Positions 9,587 through 19,040 of a stretch of DNA of 64,000 nt are shown piece after piece. Position numbers and translations under genes: made by a program. The first letter of the stretch is position 1; each line of letters begins with the position of its first letter. This stretch comes from an uncultured Bacillota bacterium (GTDB lineage: Bacteria; Bacillota_I; Bacilli_A; RFN20; CAG-288), in assembly GCA_949284445.1 (NCBI GenBank), contig CASDVP010000004.1:62001-126000 (forward strand), in the 5' to 3' direction. The notes below the pieces were generated by a model. The model was not told the origin of the DNA. It ran no database searches and worked only from the letters and a program-made list of their open reading frames with translations.

Positions 9587-9660
9587 CGGGACATAGCGCA
9601 GTTTGGTAGCGCACTTCCTTGGGGTGGAAGGGGTCATGAGTTCAAATCTCATTGTTCCGA
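9587..9660 (+). tRNA. tRNA-Pro (anticodon GGG)
   Basis: A 74-nt cloverleaf can be folded by eye: acceptor CGGGACA/TGTTCCG with discriminator A, D-stem GCGC/GCGC, anticodon stem CTTCC/GGAAG around loop TTGGGGT (anticodon GGG), and T-stem ATGAG/CTCAT around TTCAAAT. CCA is not encoded. GGG reads CCC/CCU codons, so a separate tRNA-Pro(TGG) is expected elsewhere in the genome. Confidence 0.95.
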
Positions 9661-9676
9661 TATTTTAGCCAAATTT

Positions 9677-9706
9677 GCCCAGAACTCTGGGCTTTTTCTT
9701 TTTCTG
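9677..9706 (+). terminator. Intrinsic terminator after tRNA-Pro
   Basis: GCCCAG-AACT-CTGGGC forms a 6-bp GC-rich stem, followed by a T-rich tract. It ends the tRNA-Pro transcript. Confidence 0.8.
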
Positions 9707-9890
9707 TTTGCACTTTGTTTGCACTTTTAATCAAGTTTTCTAAATTTACGACTATAACATTTATGGTTTGCGGATACAAAGGACTATTCACATTCTAAGT
9801 GTTTTTTTTGTGATGAATGACGAATGCTTGTTTTATAGCAAACTTGAACTAGATAGTCATTTCTTTGCTTTGATTTACAAATACTTATCA
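9707..9890. other. Non-coding stretch downstream of tRNA-Pro
   Basis: No gene or convincing signal is seen. The segment begins with a short tandem repeat, TTTGCACTTTGTTTGCACTTTT, with TTTGCACTTT occurring twice within 22 bases. Together with the broken genes downstream this looks like a decayed insertion zone, but no attachment-site duplication of the tRNA 3' end was found within the window. Confidence 0.4.
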
Positions 9891-10167
9891 TTACGTTCCA
9901 TCTATGCGTGATTGATTCTTTAAATCAGTTACATCGGCTTTAAAGCAATTGTGATAATAGAAAATAAGTCCAGATTTATTTTCTTCTAAAGCATCATGAT
10001 ATTGTTTCTTAAAATATTCTTCTTTCACATTGACTATCTGTATGTATTGAGTGATTAAGAAATCAAAAAATAATAACATCGCCTTTTGCAGAGACGACTC
10101 TGATAAATTCATAAGTGGTATAATCAAATGCTTTATAGTCGGAATCAGCAAGTGCATTGATGGCACC
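9891..10167 (-). pseudogene. Broken remnant of an unknown gene
   Basis: On the minus strand two frames join into one protein-like sequence: GAINALADSDYKAFDY...SAKGDVII in one frame, then DFLITQYIQIVNVKEE...ADVTDLKNQSRIDGT in the next. The switch falls at a run of six T on the minus strand (10065-10070), where removing one T would fuse them. A stop codon lies directly upstream of the first segment, so only the C-terminal ~90 residues of the original protein remain. I do not recognise the family. It may be a decayed accessory gene in the zone behind tRNA-Pro, or in part a base-calling error in the homopolymer. Confidence 0.35.
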
Positions 10168-10246
10168 CTATTGATTTTTGAAATCCAGTTGACTAAGATA
10201 TTAATAGAAGAGAGAGCTGAGGAGCCTCATGGTGCTCCTTTAATCA

Positions 10247-10357
10247 TTAGCGATGTGGGTTATCACTATGGTTGTCATCATCTCTTCTTTTTTTGTGGCT
10301 TTCTTTGACGATGAGATAGATAAATACGAGACAAAGTAAGATAATTAGATTATCCAT
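10247..10357 (-). CDS. 36-residue membrane peptide, possible type I toxin
   Basis: A small ORF with a strong start signal: AAAGGAGGTG six bases before the ATG at 10357. The peptide has a hydrophobic N-terminal half (MDNLIILLCLVFIYLIV, one predicted membrane helix) and a highly charged tail (KESHKKRRDDDNHSD). Small single-pass peptides with charged tails are typical of type I toxins, but I do not recognise this one as a named family. Support comes from its 5' leader: CACCTC on the transcript (complement of 10429-10434) can pair with the GAGGTG of its Shine-Dalgarno, and hairpins flank the gene. Alternatively it is a regulatory or phage-remnant peptide. It lies between two broken genes. Confidence 0.5.
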   Translation of the reverse strand: MDNLIILLCLVFIYLIVKESHKKRRDDDNHSDNPHR

Positions 10358-10480
10358 GGCACACCTCCTTTCTTTTTGCAACATTGCAATTTGTTTTGCT
10401 CTTGCGATTAAGAAGAGGAGTAGCGTCAGAGGTGATGTCTTCAGCTCTCAATGTCCTTATTTCTAAGGACATAAAAATAT
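10358..10480 (-). promoter_or_regulatory. Structured 5' leader of the small peptide
   Basis: Upstream of the peptide on the minus strand lie a 14-base palindrome TTGCAACATTGCAA-like element just before the ribosome-binding site, a CACCTC segment able to mask the GGAGGTG, and a 9-bp hairpin (ATGTCCTTA/TAAGGACAT at about 10450-10471) without a T tract. Such leaders keep type I toxin mRNAs untranslated; the antisense RNA partner was not identified. Confidence 0.4.
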
Positions 10481-10660
10481 TATATAAAAAATTGTGTTAT
10501 TTTAACTTAATAACAACATATATTATTTATATTAAATTGTTTATGCTTCATATTATTCTTTTTATCAAGTTTTTCTGAGACAAACATATTTTAAAACAAT
10601 AATATTTTATATAAATCTAATTATATATGGTATAAATGAAGTTATATGAGAAATATTATT

Positions 10661-11222
10661 CTATTTAATTAACGTATCAGTTTGCTTATTTAAATTATCA
10701 AGTAAATTGTTCAAAAGCAATTTGATTGTCTTTCTGACTTCTTCAAGATTAAGATCGCTGTTTGATACACTAGTTTTTAAATAGATTCCTATTATTCCAG
10801 AAACAATAAAAGTTATTTCAGTTTCATTTAGGAACGGATATTCAGATATCAATTTGCTTTGTATCCAATTTGTAACCCATAAAAAACCATCTCTGATTTT
10901 CTTTAAATTTTCATCATTCAATAATTTGATATTTGATTTTTTATTATAGAAGAATGTAAAAAAAGCGAGAGATAGCCTCATTAAAACTGAGATTGATAGT
11001 TCCATTAAATCTTTCGTTATAAAAAACTACTTGTTCGACCATTTCTGAAAAAAACTGTTCAGGTGTATTGAATAATTTATAAAAATAACTTCTAGAAACA
11101 TGGGTTTCTTTTGTGATCTCTGTGATAGTCGGGAGCGTGTTTTTTTGTTGAATCAAACGTTTAGCTGCCAAAAAGATTTTTTGTTTAGATGATAATGAAT
11201 TTTTATTTTTTACCTGCTTCAT
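10661..11222 (-). pseudogene. TetR/AcrR-family regulator, frameshifted
   Basis: The N-terminal piece (from ATG 11222) carries a TetR helix-turn-helix: KQKIFLAAKRLIQQ, then PTITEITKETHVSRSYFYKLF. It stops shortly after residue 90. The rest (FFTFFYNKKSNIKLL...RKTIKLLLNNLLDNL) continues in another frame to a stop at 10661. The switch falls at a run of seven T on the minus strand (10958-10964); with six T the reading frame would be continuous and ~186 residues long, a normal TetR size. A tiny ORF, MLSSDDY (11222-11245), ends on the TetR start codon (TAATG) and may couple translation. This is either real decay, slipped-strand switching or a homopolymer base-calling error. The regulated gene is unknown. 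Confidence 0.75.
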
Positions 11223-11245
11223 TAATAATCATCTGAGGAAAGCAT

Positions 11246-11500
11246 TAATAAACTTTCACCTTTTAAAAGATTTGTCAGCACAATATTTGTCAACTATTAA
11301 ATTATAGTGCGTAAAATTTGAATGTGTTAAATTTAATTGTTTAAAAATATTAATTTTACATTTTGGAGATTCTGATTTGGTCGTTATATCTCAATTTGTT
11401 TTGACGTTTATCCATTTCATAAATTAAAAGAGTATTTATATGGTAATTAAAATACTGATTTATTTATAATAAGTGGGCTAAGAAAGGAGAAAAGTAAAAA
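11246..11500. other. Intergenic region between the TetR remnant and pflB
   Basis: AT-rich and without a gene. A TTGACG at about 11401-11406 and a TATAAT at 11465-11470 are possible promoter parts for pflB, but their spacing to partner boxes is not convincing. The pflB ribosome-binding site AAAGGAG is clear. Confidence 0.4.
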
Positions 11501-13741
11501 ATGAATAATGATTATTATCGCTCGTTCACGGGTAAGTTATGGAAAAATGAAATCAATGTGCGTGATTTCATTCAAAATAACTACAAACCATACGATGGTG
11601 ATGAACGATTTTTAGAAGGTCCTACAGAAGCCACTAGCAAATTGTGGAAAGAATTACAAAAACTTCAAAAAGAAGAAAGAAGAAAAGGCGGCGTTTTAGA
11701 TATGGAGACTAAGGTGGTTTCCTCGATCACCAGTTATGATGCTAGTTATTTAGATAAAGAGAATGAAAAGGTGGTCGGTCTACAAACTGACAAGCCTTTA
11801 AAGCGCGCTTTTATGCCTTATGGCGGTATCAAAATGGCTGAGGAATCTTTATCTACTTATGGCTATACTGTCGATCCAGAGATTCATCATATCTTTACCA
11901 CTTATCATAAGACACATAACGATGGTGTTTTTGATGCATATACCAAAGAGATCCTTGCTTGCCGTCATAATAAGATCATCACTGGTTTGCCAGATACCTA
12001 TGGAAGAGGAAGAATCGTCGGAGATTATCGCCGCGTTGCATTATACGGTGTCAACAGATTGATCGAAGAAAAGAAAAAAGATTTAAACGAGTTAGTCAAT
12101 ATCGATATGACTGATGATGTCATCAGACTTCGTGAAGAGATCTCTATGCAGATCAAAGCACTGAAAGAATTGATTCAACTAGGTCAAAGTTATGGTTTTG
12201 ATATTTCTGTTCCAGCTAGAGATGCTAAAGAAGCTGTTCAATGGCTCTATTTTGGCTATTTAGCTGCTATCAAGACACAAAACGGTGCGGCTATGTCAGT
12301 CGGTCGTATTTCTACCTTCTTAGATATTTACATTCAGCGTGATTTAGACGAAGGCACTATCACGGAAAAAGAAGCTCAGGAATTGATCGATCAATTAGTT
12401 CTTAAACTTCGAATGGTCAAATTTGCCCGTATTCCTTCCTATAATCAATTGTTCAGCGGTGATCCAGTTTGGGCGACTGTCTCTTTAGCTGGTAAAGGCT
12501 TAGATGGTCGCAGTTTAGTCACTAAAACCGATTATCGTTTCTTAAAGACTTTAGAGAATATGGGACCGGCTCCTGAACCTAATATCACTATTTTATATAG
12601 TCCTACTCTACCTGAGAACTTTAAAAAATATGCCAGTTACATCTCGATCAAAACCTCATCGATCCAATATGAAAATGATGAGGTTATGAGACCTTACTGG
12701 AGCGATGATTATTCTATTTGCTGCTGTGTTTCAGCGACTCAAACTGGAAAAGAGATGCAATTCTTTGGAGCTAGAGCTAATTTAGCTAAATGTTTGTTAT
12801 ACGCCATTAACGGCGGTAAAGATGAACTCACTCATCAACAGGTCGGTCCTCACTATGCACCTATTTTAGATGAATATTTAGACTATGAAAAAGTCAGAGC
12901 TAGTTTTTTGACTATGATGGAATGGCTAGCGAGAACTTATGTCAATGCCCTTAATATCATCCATTACATGCATGATAAATATTATTATGAAGCTTTAGAG
13001 ATGGCACTGATCGATACTGATGTCAGAAGGACATTTGCTACTGGTATCGCTGGTTTTTCTCATGTCGTCGATTCTTTAAGCGCCATCAAATATGCCAAAG
13101 TCAAACCGATCCGTGATGAAGAAGGTATCGCCTATGATTTTGAGATCGAAGGTGATTTCCCACGTTATGGTAATGATGATGATAGAGCCGATGAGATCGC
13201 TGTTAATGTTTTAAAAGATTTTTTAGCGATGATCAAGAAACAACACACCTATCGTCATTCTGAACCGACCACTTCAATTTTGACCATCACTTCCAATGTC
13301 GTTTATGGTAAAGCTACTGGCACTCTTCCTGATGGTAGAAAAAAAGGAGAGCCGCTTTCTCCTGGTGCTAACCCATCTTATCATGCTGAAAAATCAGGTT
13401 TATTAGCTTCTTTAAATTCAGTCGCTAAATTGCCTTATGAATATGCTCTTGATGGTATTTCTAACACCCAGACTATGAACACGGAAGCTTTAGGTCACAG
13501 CGATAAAGAGATGGTTGATAATTTAGTCCATGTCTTAGATGGTTATTTTTCACAGGGAGCTCACCATCTAAATGTCAATGTTTTCGGCAAGGAAAAGCTT
13601 TTAGATGCTATGGAGCATCCTGAAAAAGAAGAATATCAAAACTTCACTATCCGCGTCTCTGGTTATGCGGTTAAATTCATCGATTTGACCAGAGAACAAC
13701 AACTCGATGTTTTGAGCCGTACTTTCCATGACCACTTATGA
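11501..13741 (+). CDS. pflB: Formate C-acetyltransferase (pyruvate formate-lyase)
   Basis: Glycyl-radical enzyme converting pyruvate and CoA to acetyl-CoA and formate under anaerobic conditions. The active-site cysteine pair lies in [19 protein letters not shown] (Cys408-Cys409, aligning with E. coli Cys418/419; here preceded by a third cysteine, Cys407). The radical glycine is Gly721 in RVSGYAVKF near the C-terminus. The length (746) matches genuine PflB rather than glycerol dehydratase relatives. AAAGGAG lies before the ATG. The stop overlaps the pflA start (ATGA). With ackA (60493) it provides ATP from acetyl-CoA; no pta is in the window. Confidence 0.97.
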   Translation: MNNDYYRSFTGKLWKNEINVRDFIQNNYKPYDGDERFLEGPTEATSKLWKELQKLQKEERRKGGVLDMETKVVSSITSYDASYLDKENEKVVGLQTDKPLKRAFMPYGGIKMAEESLSTYGYTVDPEIHHIFTTYHKTHNDGVFDAYTKEILACRHNKIITGLPDTYGRGRIVGDYRRVALYGVNRLIEEKKKDLNELVNIDMTDDVIRLREEISMQIKALKELIQLGQSYGFDISVPARDAKEAVQWLYFGYLAAIKTQNGAAMSVGRISTFLDIYIQRDLDEGTITEKEAQELIDQLVLKLRMVKFARIPSYNQLFSGDPVWATVSLAGKGLDGRSLVTKTDYRFLKTLENMGPAPEPNITILYSPTLPENFKKYASYISIKTSSIQYENDEVMRPYWSDDYSICCCVSATQTGKEMQFFGARANLAKCLLYAINGGKDELTHQQVGPHYAPILDEYLDYEKVRASFLTMMEWLARTYVNALNIIHYMHDKYYYEALEMALIDTDVRRTFATGIAGFSHVVDSLSAIKYAKVKPIRDEEGIAYDFEIEGDFPRYGNDDDRADEIAVNVLKDFLAMIKKQHTYRHSEPTTSILTITSNVVYGKATGTLPDGRKKGEPLSPGANPSYHAEKSGLLASLNSVAKLPYEYALDGISNTQTMNTEALGHSDKEMVDNLVHVLDGYFSQGAHHLNVNVFGKEKLLDAMEHPEKEEYQNFTIRVSGYAVKFIDLTREQQLDVLSRTFHDHL

Positions 13742-14466
13742 TCGGATATTATTCCTCTTTTGAAAGTTTTGGATCAGTGGATGGACCTGGTTTGAGGTCT
13801 ATCCTCTTTCTTTCTGGTTGCCCTTTTAGATGTTTGTATTGTCATAATCCAGAGACTTGGAATTTACAAGATGGCCTTGAGATCACCAGTGAAGAAGCAT
13901 TTAAAAAACTGATCAAATATCGCCCTTATTGGGGAAAGGATGGCGGAATCACCATTTCTGGTGGGGAACCATTATTACAGCTCGACTTTTTGATCGAATT
14001 AGGTCAGTTGGCTAAGAAGAATCAGATCTCATATGTCATCGACACCGCTGGAGGTCCTTTTAGGAATGATAAAGAATATCTAGAAAAGTTTGATCGCCTT
14101 TTAGATGTTTCATCACTTTTTCTGCTAGACATTAAAACTGCGGATGAAGATCTCCACAAAAAGATCACAGGTGTCAGCTTTGAAAAGGTCGATATGCTGT
14201 ATCATTATCTAGCTGAAAAGAATTTCCCGATTTGGGTCAGACATGTCTTGGTTCCAGGGCTGACTAGTGATCGTGAGAAGTTATTACAGACTAAGAAATA
14301 TTTGGATCAATTTCCAAACATCAAAAGAATCGAAGTTTTACCATATCACAATCTCGCTTTAGAAAAATATCAAAAGCTTGGTATCAGATACCCTTTAAGC
14401 AGCACTCCTTTACCGACAAATGAGGAGATCAAGCTCGCTAAATCGATATTAGAAAAGAGCGATTAA
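13738..14466 (+). CDS. pflA: Pyruvate formate-lyase activating enzyme
   Basis: Radical-SAM enzyme that installs the glycyl radical on PflB. The CxxxCxxC cluster motif is seen in [12 protein letters not shown] near residues 28-39, preceded by the family signature [16 protein letters not shown]; the SAM-binding GGEP follows at about residue 79. 242 residues is the standard size. Its start overlaps the pflB stop by 4 bases, ensuring coupled expression. No additional ferredoxin-like insert is present, consistent with a PFL activase rather than a glycerol-dehydratase-type activase. Confidence 0.96.
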   Translation: MIGYYSSFESFGSVDGPGLRSILFLSGCPFRCLYCHNPETWNLQDGLEITSEEAFKKLIKYRPYWGKDGGITISGGEPLLQLDFLIELGQLAKKNQISYVIDTAGGPFRNDKEYLEKFDRLLDVSSLFLLDIKTADEDLHKKITGVSFEKVDMLYHYLAEKNFPIWVRHVLVPGLTSDREKLLQTKKYLDQFPNIKRIEVLPYHNLALEKYQKLGIRYPLSSTPLPTNEEIKLAKSILEKSD

Positions 14467-14490
14467 AACTGATACTTTTTGTTTTATGGC

Positions 14491-14541
14491 ATCAAAGCTA
14501 GTGATTGAAGCGTTTTTATGCTTTAATGACTAGCTTTTGAT
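14491..14541 (+). repeat. Long imperfect inverted repeat before the ABC-F gene
   Basis: A 21-base arm (14491-14511) and a 22-base arm (14520-14541) form a long stem with one bulge, one mismatch and one G-U pair around an 8-base loop (GTTTTTAT). The downstream sequence is T-rich but not a clean T tract, so it could be a terminator for pflA or a leader attenuator for the ABC-F gene 47 bases further on. Confidence 0.6.
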
Positions 14542-14587
14542 TTGGACTTTTAGTAATTTAATAAGGTCTAAACGCGGAGGTTTGTCT

Positions 14588-16171
14588 ATGTTAAAAGTCA
14601 ACGATGTCAGTATGCAATTCGGTGGACGTGTTTTATTTAAAGATGTCAATATCTCTTTCACTAATAATGAATGCTATGGTATCATCGGCGCTAATGGCGC
14701 TGGCAAATCGACTTTATTAAGAATCATCTCTGGTGAATTAGAACCGACTTCTGGTAATGTCACTAAAGATCCGAAAGAAAGAATGTCAATTTTAAAACAG
14801 GATCATAACGCTTATGACGATGTTGAAGTCTTAAGAACTGTTCTTTTAGGATATCCGCGATTAGTTGAAGTAATGGATCAAAAAGATGCTTTATATAATA
14901 AACCTGACTTTTCTGACGAAGATGGTATTTTAGCGGGCGAATTAGAAAATGAATTTGCGGAGATGAATGGCTATGATGCCGATACTGAAGCTAGTCAGTT
15001 ATTGGTCTCCTTAGGCATTAAAGAGGAATATCATCATCTTCTGATGAAGGATTTAGACGCTCGATTAAAAGTTAAAGTCTTATTGGCTCAGGCTTTATTT
15101 GGAAATCCCGATATTTTAATCCTCGATGAGCCAACTAATAATTTAGATGCGATGGCTTGTAAATGGCTGGAAGAATATCTGATCGATTTTCCCAATACGA
15201 TATTGATCGTTTCTCATGACCGTTATTTTTTAAATCGTGTTTGCACTCGTATTTTAGATGTCGATTATAATTCGATCTCTTTATTCGCTGGTAACTATGA
15301 TTTCTGGTATCAATCTTCTCAGCTCATTCAAAACCAGATGAAAGATCAGAACAAAAAGAAAGAAGAGAGGATCAAAGAGCTGAAAGATTTCATCGCTCGT
15401 TTTGCGGCTAACGCTGCTAAGTCTCGCCAAGCTACTTCGAGAAAGAAAGCTTTAGAAAAGATAACATTAGATGAGATCAAACCTTCTTCTCGAAGATATC
15501 CATTCATTTCTTTTAAATCAGAATATCAGCTTGGAAACGATGTCTTAGAAGTTGAAAATCTATCTAAGAATGGTTTCTTTAAGAATTTGAATTTTGTCTT
15601 AAGAAACACTGACAAAGTCGCTTTTTTAGCTGATAATTCTTTAGCGATAACAAAATTGTTCGATGTTTTAAGCGGGAACGATAAAGAATATGATGGTCGT
15701 TTTAAATACGGTATCACCATTCATCAGCAATATATACCGAGTTCTTTAAACGAGTTTGATGGTATCGAATGCAATCTGGTCAACTATCTGCGCCCATATT
15801 CTAAAGACGATACTGACACCTATATCCGCTCATTCTTAGGAAGGATGCTCTTCTCTGGTGAAGAAGCTCTTAAGCCAGTCAAAGTTTTATCGGGTGGTGA
15901 AAAAGTCCGTCTGCGCTTTTCCAAGGTGATGTTAGATCCTGGCAATCTGATCATGCTTGATGATCCGACTAATCATCTGGACTTAGAAAGCATTGAAGCT
16001 TTAAACAGAGCGATGAAAGATACTAAATCCGTCTTGTTATTCACTTCTCACGACCGTGAATTATTAAACACGATCGCTAATCGCATCATCTATCTAAAAG
16101 CTGATGGTAGCTATATAGATAGATATATGACTTACGATGAATTTGAAAATTTTATCAGTGATAAGATTTAG
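14588..16171 (+). CDS. ABC-F family ATPase (YkpA/YbiT type)
   Basis: Soluble protein with two nucleotide-binding domains and no membrane segments, of the family that binds the ribosomal E site. NBD1: Walker [10 protein letters not shown], Walker [15 protein letters not shown]2 starts near residue 310; its Walker A is replaced by [11 protein letters not shown], which is a normal trait of the YkpA/YbiT subgroup, while LSGGEKVR and LDDPTNHLD (Asp where Glu is usual) remain. I chose ATG 14588 because GCGGAGG precedes it; an upstream ATG at 14537 has no ribosome-binding site. A long inverted repeat lies in its leader. Role is probably translation quality control; antibiotic resistance cannot be inferred. 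The stop overlaps the convergent transporter gene by 4 bases. Confidence 0.9.
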   Translation: MLKVNDVSMQFGGRVLFKDVNISFTNNECYGIIGANGAGKSTLLRIISGELEPTSGNVTKDPKERMSILKQDHNAYDDVEVLRTVLLGYPRLVEVMDQKDALYNKPDFSDEDGILAGELENEFAEMNGYDADTEASQLLVSLGIKEEYHHLLMKDLDARLKVKVLLAQALFGNPDILILDEPTNNLDAMACKWLEEYLIDFPNTILIVSHDRYFLNRVCTRILDVDYNSISLFAGNYDFWYQSSQLIQNQMKDQNKKKEERIKELKDFIARFAANAAKSRQATSRKKALEKITLDEIKPSSRRYPFISFKSEYQLGNDVLEVENLSKNGFFKNLNFVLRNTDKVAFLADNSLAITKLFDVLSGNDKEYDGRFKYGITIHQQYIPSSLNEFDGIECNLVNYLRPYSKDDTDTYIRSFLGRMLFSGEEALKPVKVLSGGEKVRLRFSKVMLDPGNLIMLDDPTNHLDLESIEALNRAMKDTKSVLLFTSHDRELLNTIANRIIYLKADGSYIDRYMTYDEFENFISDKI

Positions 16172-16911
16172 TCCTTATTTTTGTGAAATGATTTTAAGAA
16201 TTCTTTAGCTCTTTCAGTTTTTGGATTATTAAAGAAGTTACTTGGTGTATCCTCTTCACAGATTTTACCTTTATCTATGAAGATGATCCTATTAGCAACT
16301 TCTTTAGCAAATGATAGTTCATGGGTCACAACAACCATGGTCATACCCTTGCTAGCGACATCTCGCATGACTTTTAACACTTCTTGTATCATTTCGGGAT
16401 CTAATGCTGATGTCGGTTCATCAAATAGGATGACATCAGGATTCATCACTAAGGTTCTAGCGATAGCTACTCTTTGTTTTTGACCGCCAGAAAGCGTGTT
16501 GACCGGACTGTGGATGAAGTTTTTCATCCCAACATCTTCTAAGGCTTTGATCGCTTTTTCAGTGGCTTCTTCTCTCTTTCTTTTCAGAACTTTGATCTGG
16601 GCATAAGTGCAGTTCTTTAAGACTGTCATATTATTGAATAGATTAAAGGATTGGAAGACCATGCCGATACGAGTTCTGATCTGATTGATGTTGACATGTT
16701 TATCGATCAGATTTTGTCCTTCAAAAAGGATATTTCCACTATCTGGTCTTTCTAGAAGATTTAAGCAGCGCAAAAGAGTAGACTTTCCTCCACCGGAGGA
16801 ACCTAATATAGCGATCAGATCTTTAGGATAGACATCAAAACTGATGTCATTTAAAACTTTTAAACCATCATATTCTTTCTTTAAGTGCTCGATTCTAAGA
16901 ATTGGTGCCAT
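16168..16911 (-). CDS. Polar amino acid ABC transporter ATPase (probably lysine)
   Basis: 247-residue ATP-binding subunit of the GlnQ/HisP type: Walker [13 protein letters not shown]-loop QSFNLFNN, signature LSGGQKQR, Walker [13 protein letters not shown], and switch VVVTHE. It energises the fused permease encoded just upstream; the two genes overlap by 17 bases. Regulation by the lysine riboswitch at 18690-18852 suggests that lysine is the transported amino acid. The substrate is inference; ATPase identity is firm. Confidence 0.93.
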   Translation of the reverse strand: MAPILRIEHLKKEYDGLKVLNDISFDVYPKDLIAILGSSGGGKSTLLRCLNLLERPDSGNILFEGQNLIDKHVNINQIRTRIGMVFQSFNLFNNMTVLKNCTYAQIKVLKRKREEATEKAIKALEDVGMKNFIHSPVNTLSGGQKQRVAIARTLVMNPDVILFDEPTSALDPEMIQEVLKVMRDVASKGMTMVVVTHELSFAKEVANRIIFIDKGKICEEDTPSNFFNNPKTERAKEFLKSFHKNKD

Positions 16912-18622
16912 GTTCTTCTACCTCTTTTAAATCTCTGGTCAGGATTTTTTCAATATTTTTTCTTTTACTACGAAATCCGAAGATGTTGAAATTTGTTTTT
17001 TTGATCGACAATTTGTTTTCGATGAGTTTTAAGACGAAAGATGATAACAGAACTAAGATCAGATAGATGACACAGATGATGATGTAACCTTCGATGGTGA
17101 AATAATTAGTGTTAGTGGCTATTGAAGCTGTCATATATAGTTCGGTGAGACCGATGACATTTAAGACTGATGAGTCTTTTATATTGACGATGAATTCGTT
17201 TCCGATAGTCGGTAAACAGTTTTTCAAGGCTTGAGGAAGAGTGACTCCAAAAAGTGTTCTCGTGCTTGATAAGCCTAATGATCTAGCGGCTTCTTCTTGT
17301 CCTTTATCAACACCATTCATACCAGATTTGACGATTTCAGTCATATATGCGCCGGTATTGATACAGATGATGATCAAGCCGCATAACATATAACCATTGA
17401 ATATTCTTCCTAAGTCACCTGGTGATGACATATCTGTCCACATGATACCGATAGCTGGTCCTAATAAGAAGAGGATCATCGCTTGAATCATCATCGGGGT
17501 TGCGCGGAAGAAAGTCTCATAGATGTAAGCGAGGAATTTGGCGACACTTTTTAGAGCTTTGATGACTACATTGTCGTGCTTATTCACTTTTAAATTTCTT
17601 ACCTGTGCGACAAAAATACCGATCAATAAACCGATTACTGTTCCAACTATAGCTAAGATCAGAGTGTTTAAAGTTCCGTATCCGAAATCAATCCAATATT
17701 TTTCTAATAAATAGATGAGACGATTAGTATCACCGACATCATCATTAGTGAGACTGCGTTCAATCGCTTTATCCATGTACTGCAGTCTAGTATCGTCATC
17801 TAATTTTGCTAAGGAAGCATTGATGCTTGAGATGATATTAAGCGGATCGTCTTTGGCGACACCTATAGATACTGATAATTGATCGATGAATGATGAAGAG
17901 ACGCTAGAAGTATCGACAGTGACCATTTTTAAAGTTGGATAAGAAGCCATCATCGCTCTGGCTACTGGATATTCGCAGATGACAGCATCAGCTAAATTGT
18001 TGACGACTTGTTCGAAAGCGGTTGGATAGTCGCTAGTAGGATTAACTCTAGTGACATCGTAATTCTGTGCCCATTGGATAGCGATATCATCTTCAACGGT
18101 TCCTAATTGGGTGACAAAGCGCACACCATGAGAATCAGAGGGATTATAATTATCGTTGAAATTTTGATCATTTTCTCTAGCTATGATGACTAAATCAGAT
18201 GTGTAATAGGGATCAGTGAAATCGATTGATTGCCTTCTTTCAGCGGTGTTTGACATACCAGCGATGATGGCGTTGATAGTTCCGTTGTTGACAGAAGGGA
18301 TCAAAGCTTCCCATTCGAGTTTGACAATGCTCAGATTCCATCCGTTATCTTTAGCGATGAATTTTGCGACTTCAACATCATAACCAGCTGCGTATTGACC
18401 AGATTGTCCTTGAATCGGGATATTGTTATCCGGATCGTTTTCAGTCTCGGTGTAATTAAACGGTGAATAATTAGCTTCCATGCCGATTGTCAAAGTGAAA
18501 GTTCCTCGACTAGCCATTTTCAGATTTGACACTTCTAAATCAGCAGGAGTAAACAGGTTTAAAAGACAGATTAAAGGTAAAAACAGCAAAAACAAAATTC
18601 TTAAAAATTTGCCCTTATTCAT
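16895..18622 (-). CDS. Fused substrate-binding protein and permease, probable lysine importer
   Basis: 575 residues with a signal/anchor segment (~7-22), an extracytoplasmic solute-binding domain of family 3 (~40-290; [37 protein letters not shown]) and a C-terminal HisM/GlnP-type permease domain (~315-545) with the EAA loop [11 protein letters not shown]. Binding-protein/permease fusions such as GlnPH are known. Because the gene lies directly behind a lysine riboswitch, its likely substrate is lysine, imported when cellular lysine is low. AAAGGGG precedes the ATG. Asp/Glu/Gln specificity would have been the default guess from sequence alone. Confidence 0.9.
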   Translation of the reverse strand: MNKGKFLRILFLLFLPLICLLNLFTPADLEVSNLKMASRGTFTLTIGMEANYSPFNYTETENDPDNNIPIQGQSGQYAAGYDVEVAKFIAKDNGWNLSIVKLEWEALIPSVNNGTINAIIAGMSNTAERRQSIDFTDPYYTSDLVIIARENDQNFNDNYNPSDSHGVRFVTQLGTVEDDIAIQWAQNYDVTRVNPTSDYPTAFEQVVNNLADAVICEYPVARAMMASYPTLKMVTVDTSSVSSSFIDQLSVSIGVAKDDPLNIISSINASLAKLDDDTRLQYMDKAIERSLTNDDVGDTNRLIYLLEKYWIDFGYGTLNTLILAIVGTVIGLLIGIFVAQVRNLKVNKHDNVVIKALKSVAKFLAYIYETFFRATPMMIQAMILFLLGPAIGIMWTDMSSPGDLGRIFNGYMLCGLIIICINTGAYMTEIVKSGMNGVDKGQEEAARSLGLSSTRTLFGVTLPQALKNCLPTIGNEFIVNIKDSSVLNVIGLTELYMTASIATNTNYFTIEGYIIICVIYLILVLLSSFVLKLIENKLSIKKTNFNIFGFRSKRKNIEKILTRDLKEVEEHGTNS

Positions 18623-18643
18623 ATAGGCCCCTTTCTAAAGAAA

Positions 18644-18670
18644 ATAGCTGCACCGCATCGATGCAGCTAT
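18644..18670 (-). terminator. Riboswitch expression-platform terminator
   Basis: On the minus strand ATAGCTGCA and TGCAGCTAT form a 9-bp stem followed by TTTTC. Its 5' arm includes GATAGC (18666-18671), which can instead pair with GCTATC (18693-18698), the 3' strand of the aptamer P1 helix. The two structures exclude each other. Confidence 0.85.
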
Positions 18671-18689
18671 CCTTTATTAGGTTAACCTC

Positions 18690-18852
18690 ACCGATAGCGC
18701 CAATGTAGTTTCCTACAAAGAGTCTGTTGGAATCTTATTTCCACAGCCCAATCATCAAGTTTGCGGCTTGATGTTTCGGCGGCTCAACCTTTCCTTAATC
18801 CTTTCGGGTGCCCCCAGTATTAAGTACTATTTATCACCGCGCCTCTATCTGA
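18690..18852 (-). promoter_or_regulatory. Lysine riboswitch (L-box)
   Basis: Read on the minus strand: a 5' AGAGGCGC element, AGTA, CCGAAAGG, GAGCCGCCGAA, TGATTGGGCTGTGG and a closing GCTATC, in the order and wording of the lysine riboswitch consensus. P1 is formed by GATAG (18845-18849) and CTATC (18693-18697). Bound lysine would stabilise P1, free the downstream GATAGC and allow the terminator at 18644-18670, switching the importer off. Promoter, aptamer, terminator and anti-terminator are all present. A covariance-model search would confirm it. Confidence 0.9.
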
Positions 18853-18875
18853 ATACAAAATTTTCTTTGTTAACT

Positions 18876-18903
18876 ATTTTAAAGTGAGGTTTATCGATGT
18901 CAA
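18876..18903 (-). promoter_or_regulatory. Promoter of the lysine-riboswitch transcript
   Basis: On the minus strand a perfect TTGACA (18898-18903), 16-base spacer and TAAAAT (18876-18881). Transcription would start near 18869, about 17 bases before the aptamer. Confidence 0.75.
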
Positions 18904-18963
18904 GATAAAAAATATTAAAATATGGTAAAAATAATAAAACTGGGATATTTTATGCGTTTTTTC

Positions 18964-18992
18964 TTGACACTCCTCATAATTCAAGGTGTCAA
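18964..18992. promoter_or_regulatory. Inverted repeat, candidate operator
   Basis: TTGACAC (18964-18970) and GTGTCAA (18986-18992) are perfect inverted copies separated by 15 bases. The dyad lies between the minus-strand riboswitch promoter and the plus-strand phase-variable promoter. It has the form of a binding site for a dimeric regulator, but the protein is unknown. Each arm also resembles a -35 box, with no -10 at proper spacing. Confidence 0.4.
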
Positions 18993-19040
18993 AATAAATC
19001 ATAAAGTATTTACTAACTGCTATTGATTGTTATTTTTGTG

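Noticed and set aside
10051..10578. Plus-strand ORFs of 85 and 64 codons in the region behind tRNA-Pro
   Set aside because: They have no ribosome-binding site, cross hairpins and the minus-strand small peptide, and their composition is that of translated AT-rich non-coding DNA.
15500..15720. Loss of the second Walker A in the ABC-F protein, taken at first as a sign of decay
   Set aside because: YkpA/YbiT-type ABC-F proteins normally have this replacement; the signature and Walker B of the same domain are intact, so it is a subgroup trait.
18690..18852. Initial reading of this structured region as a tmRNA, 6S or SRP RNA fragment
   Set aside because: The minus-strand blocks match the lysine riboswitch in order, and the region is followed by a terminator and an amino acid importer.
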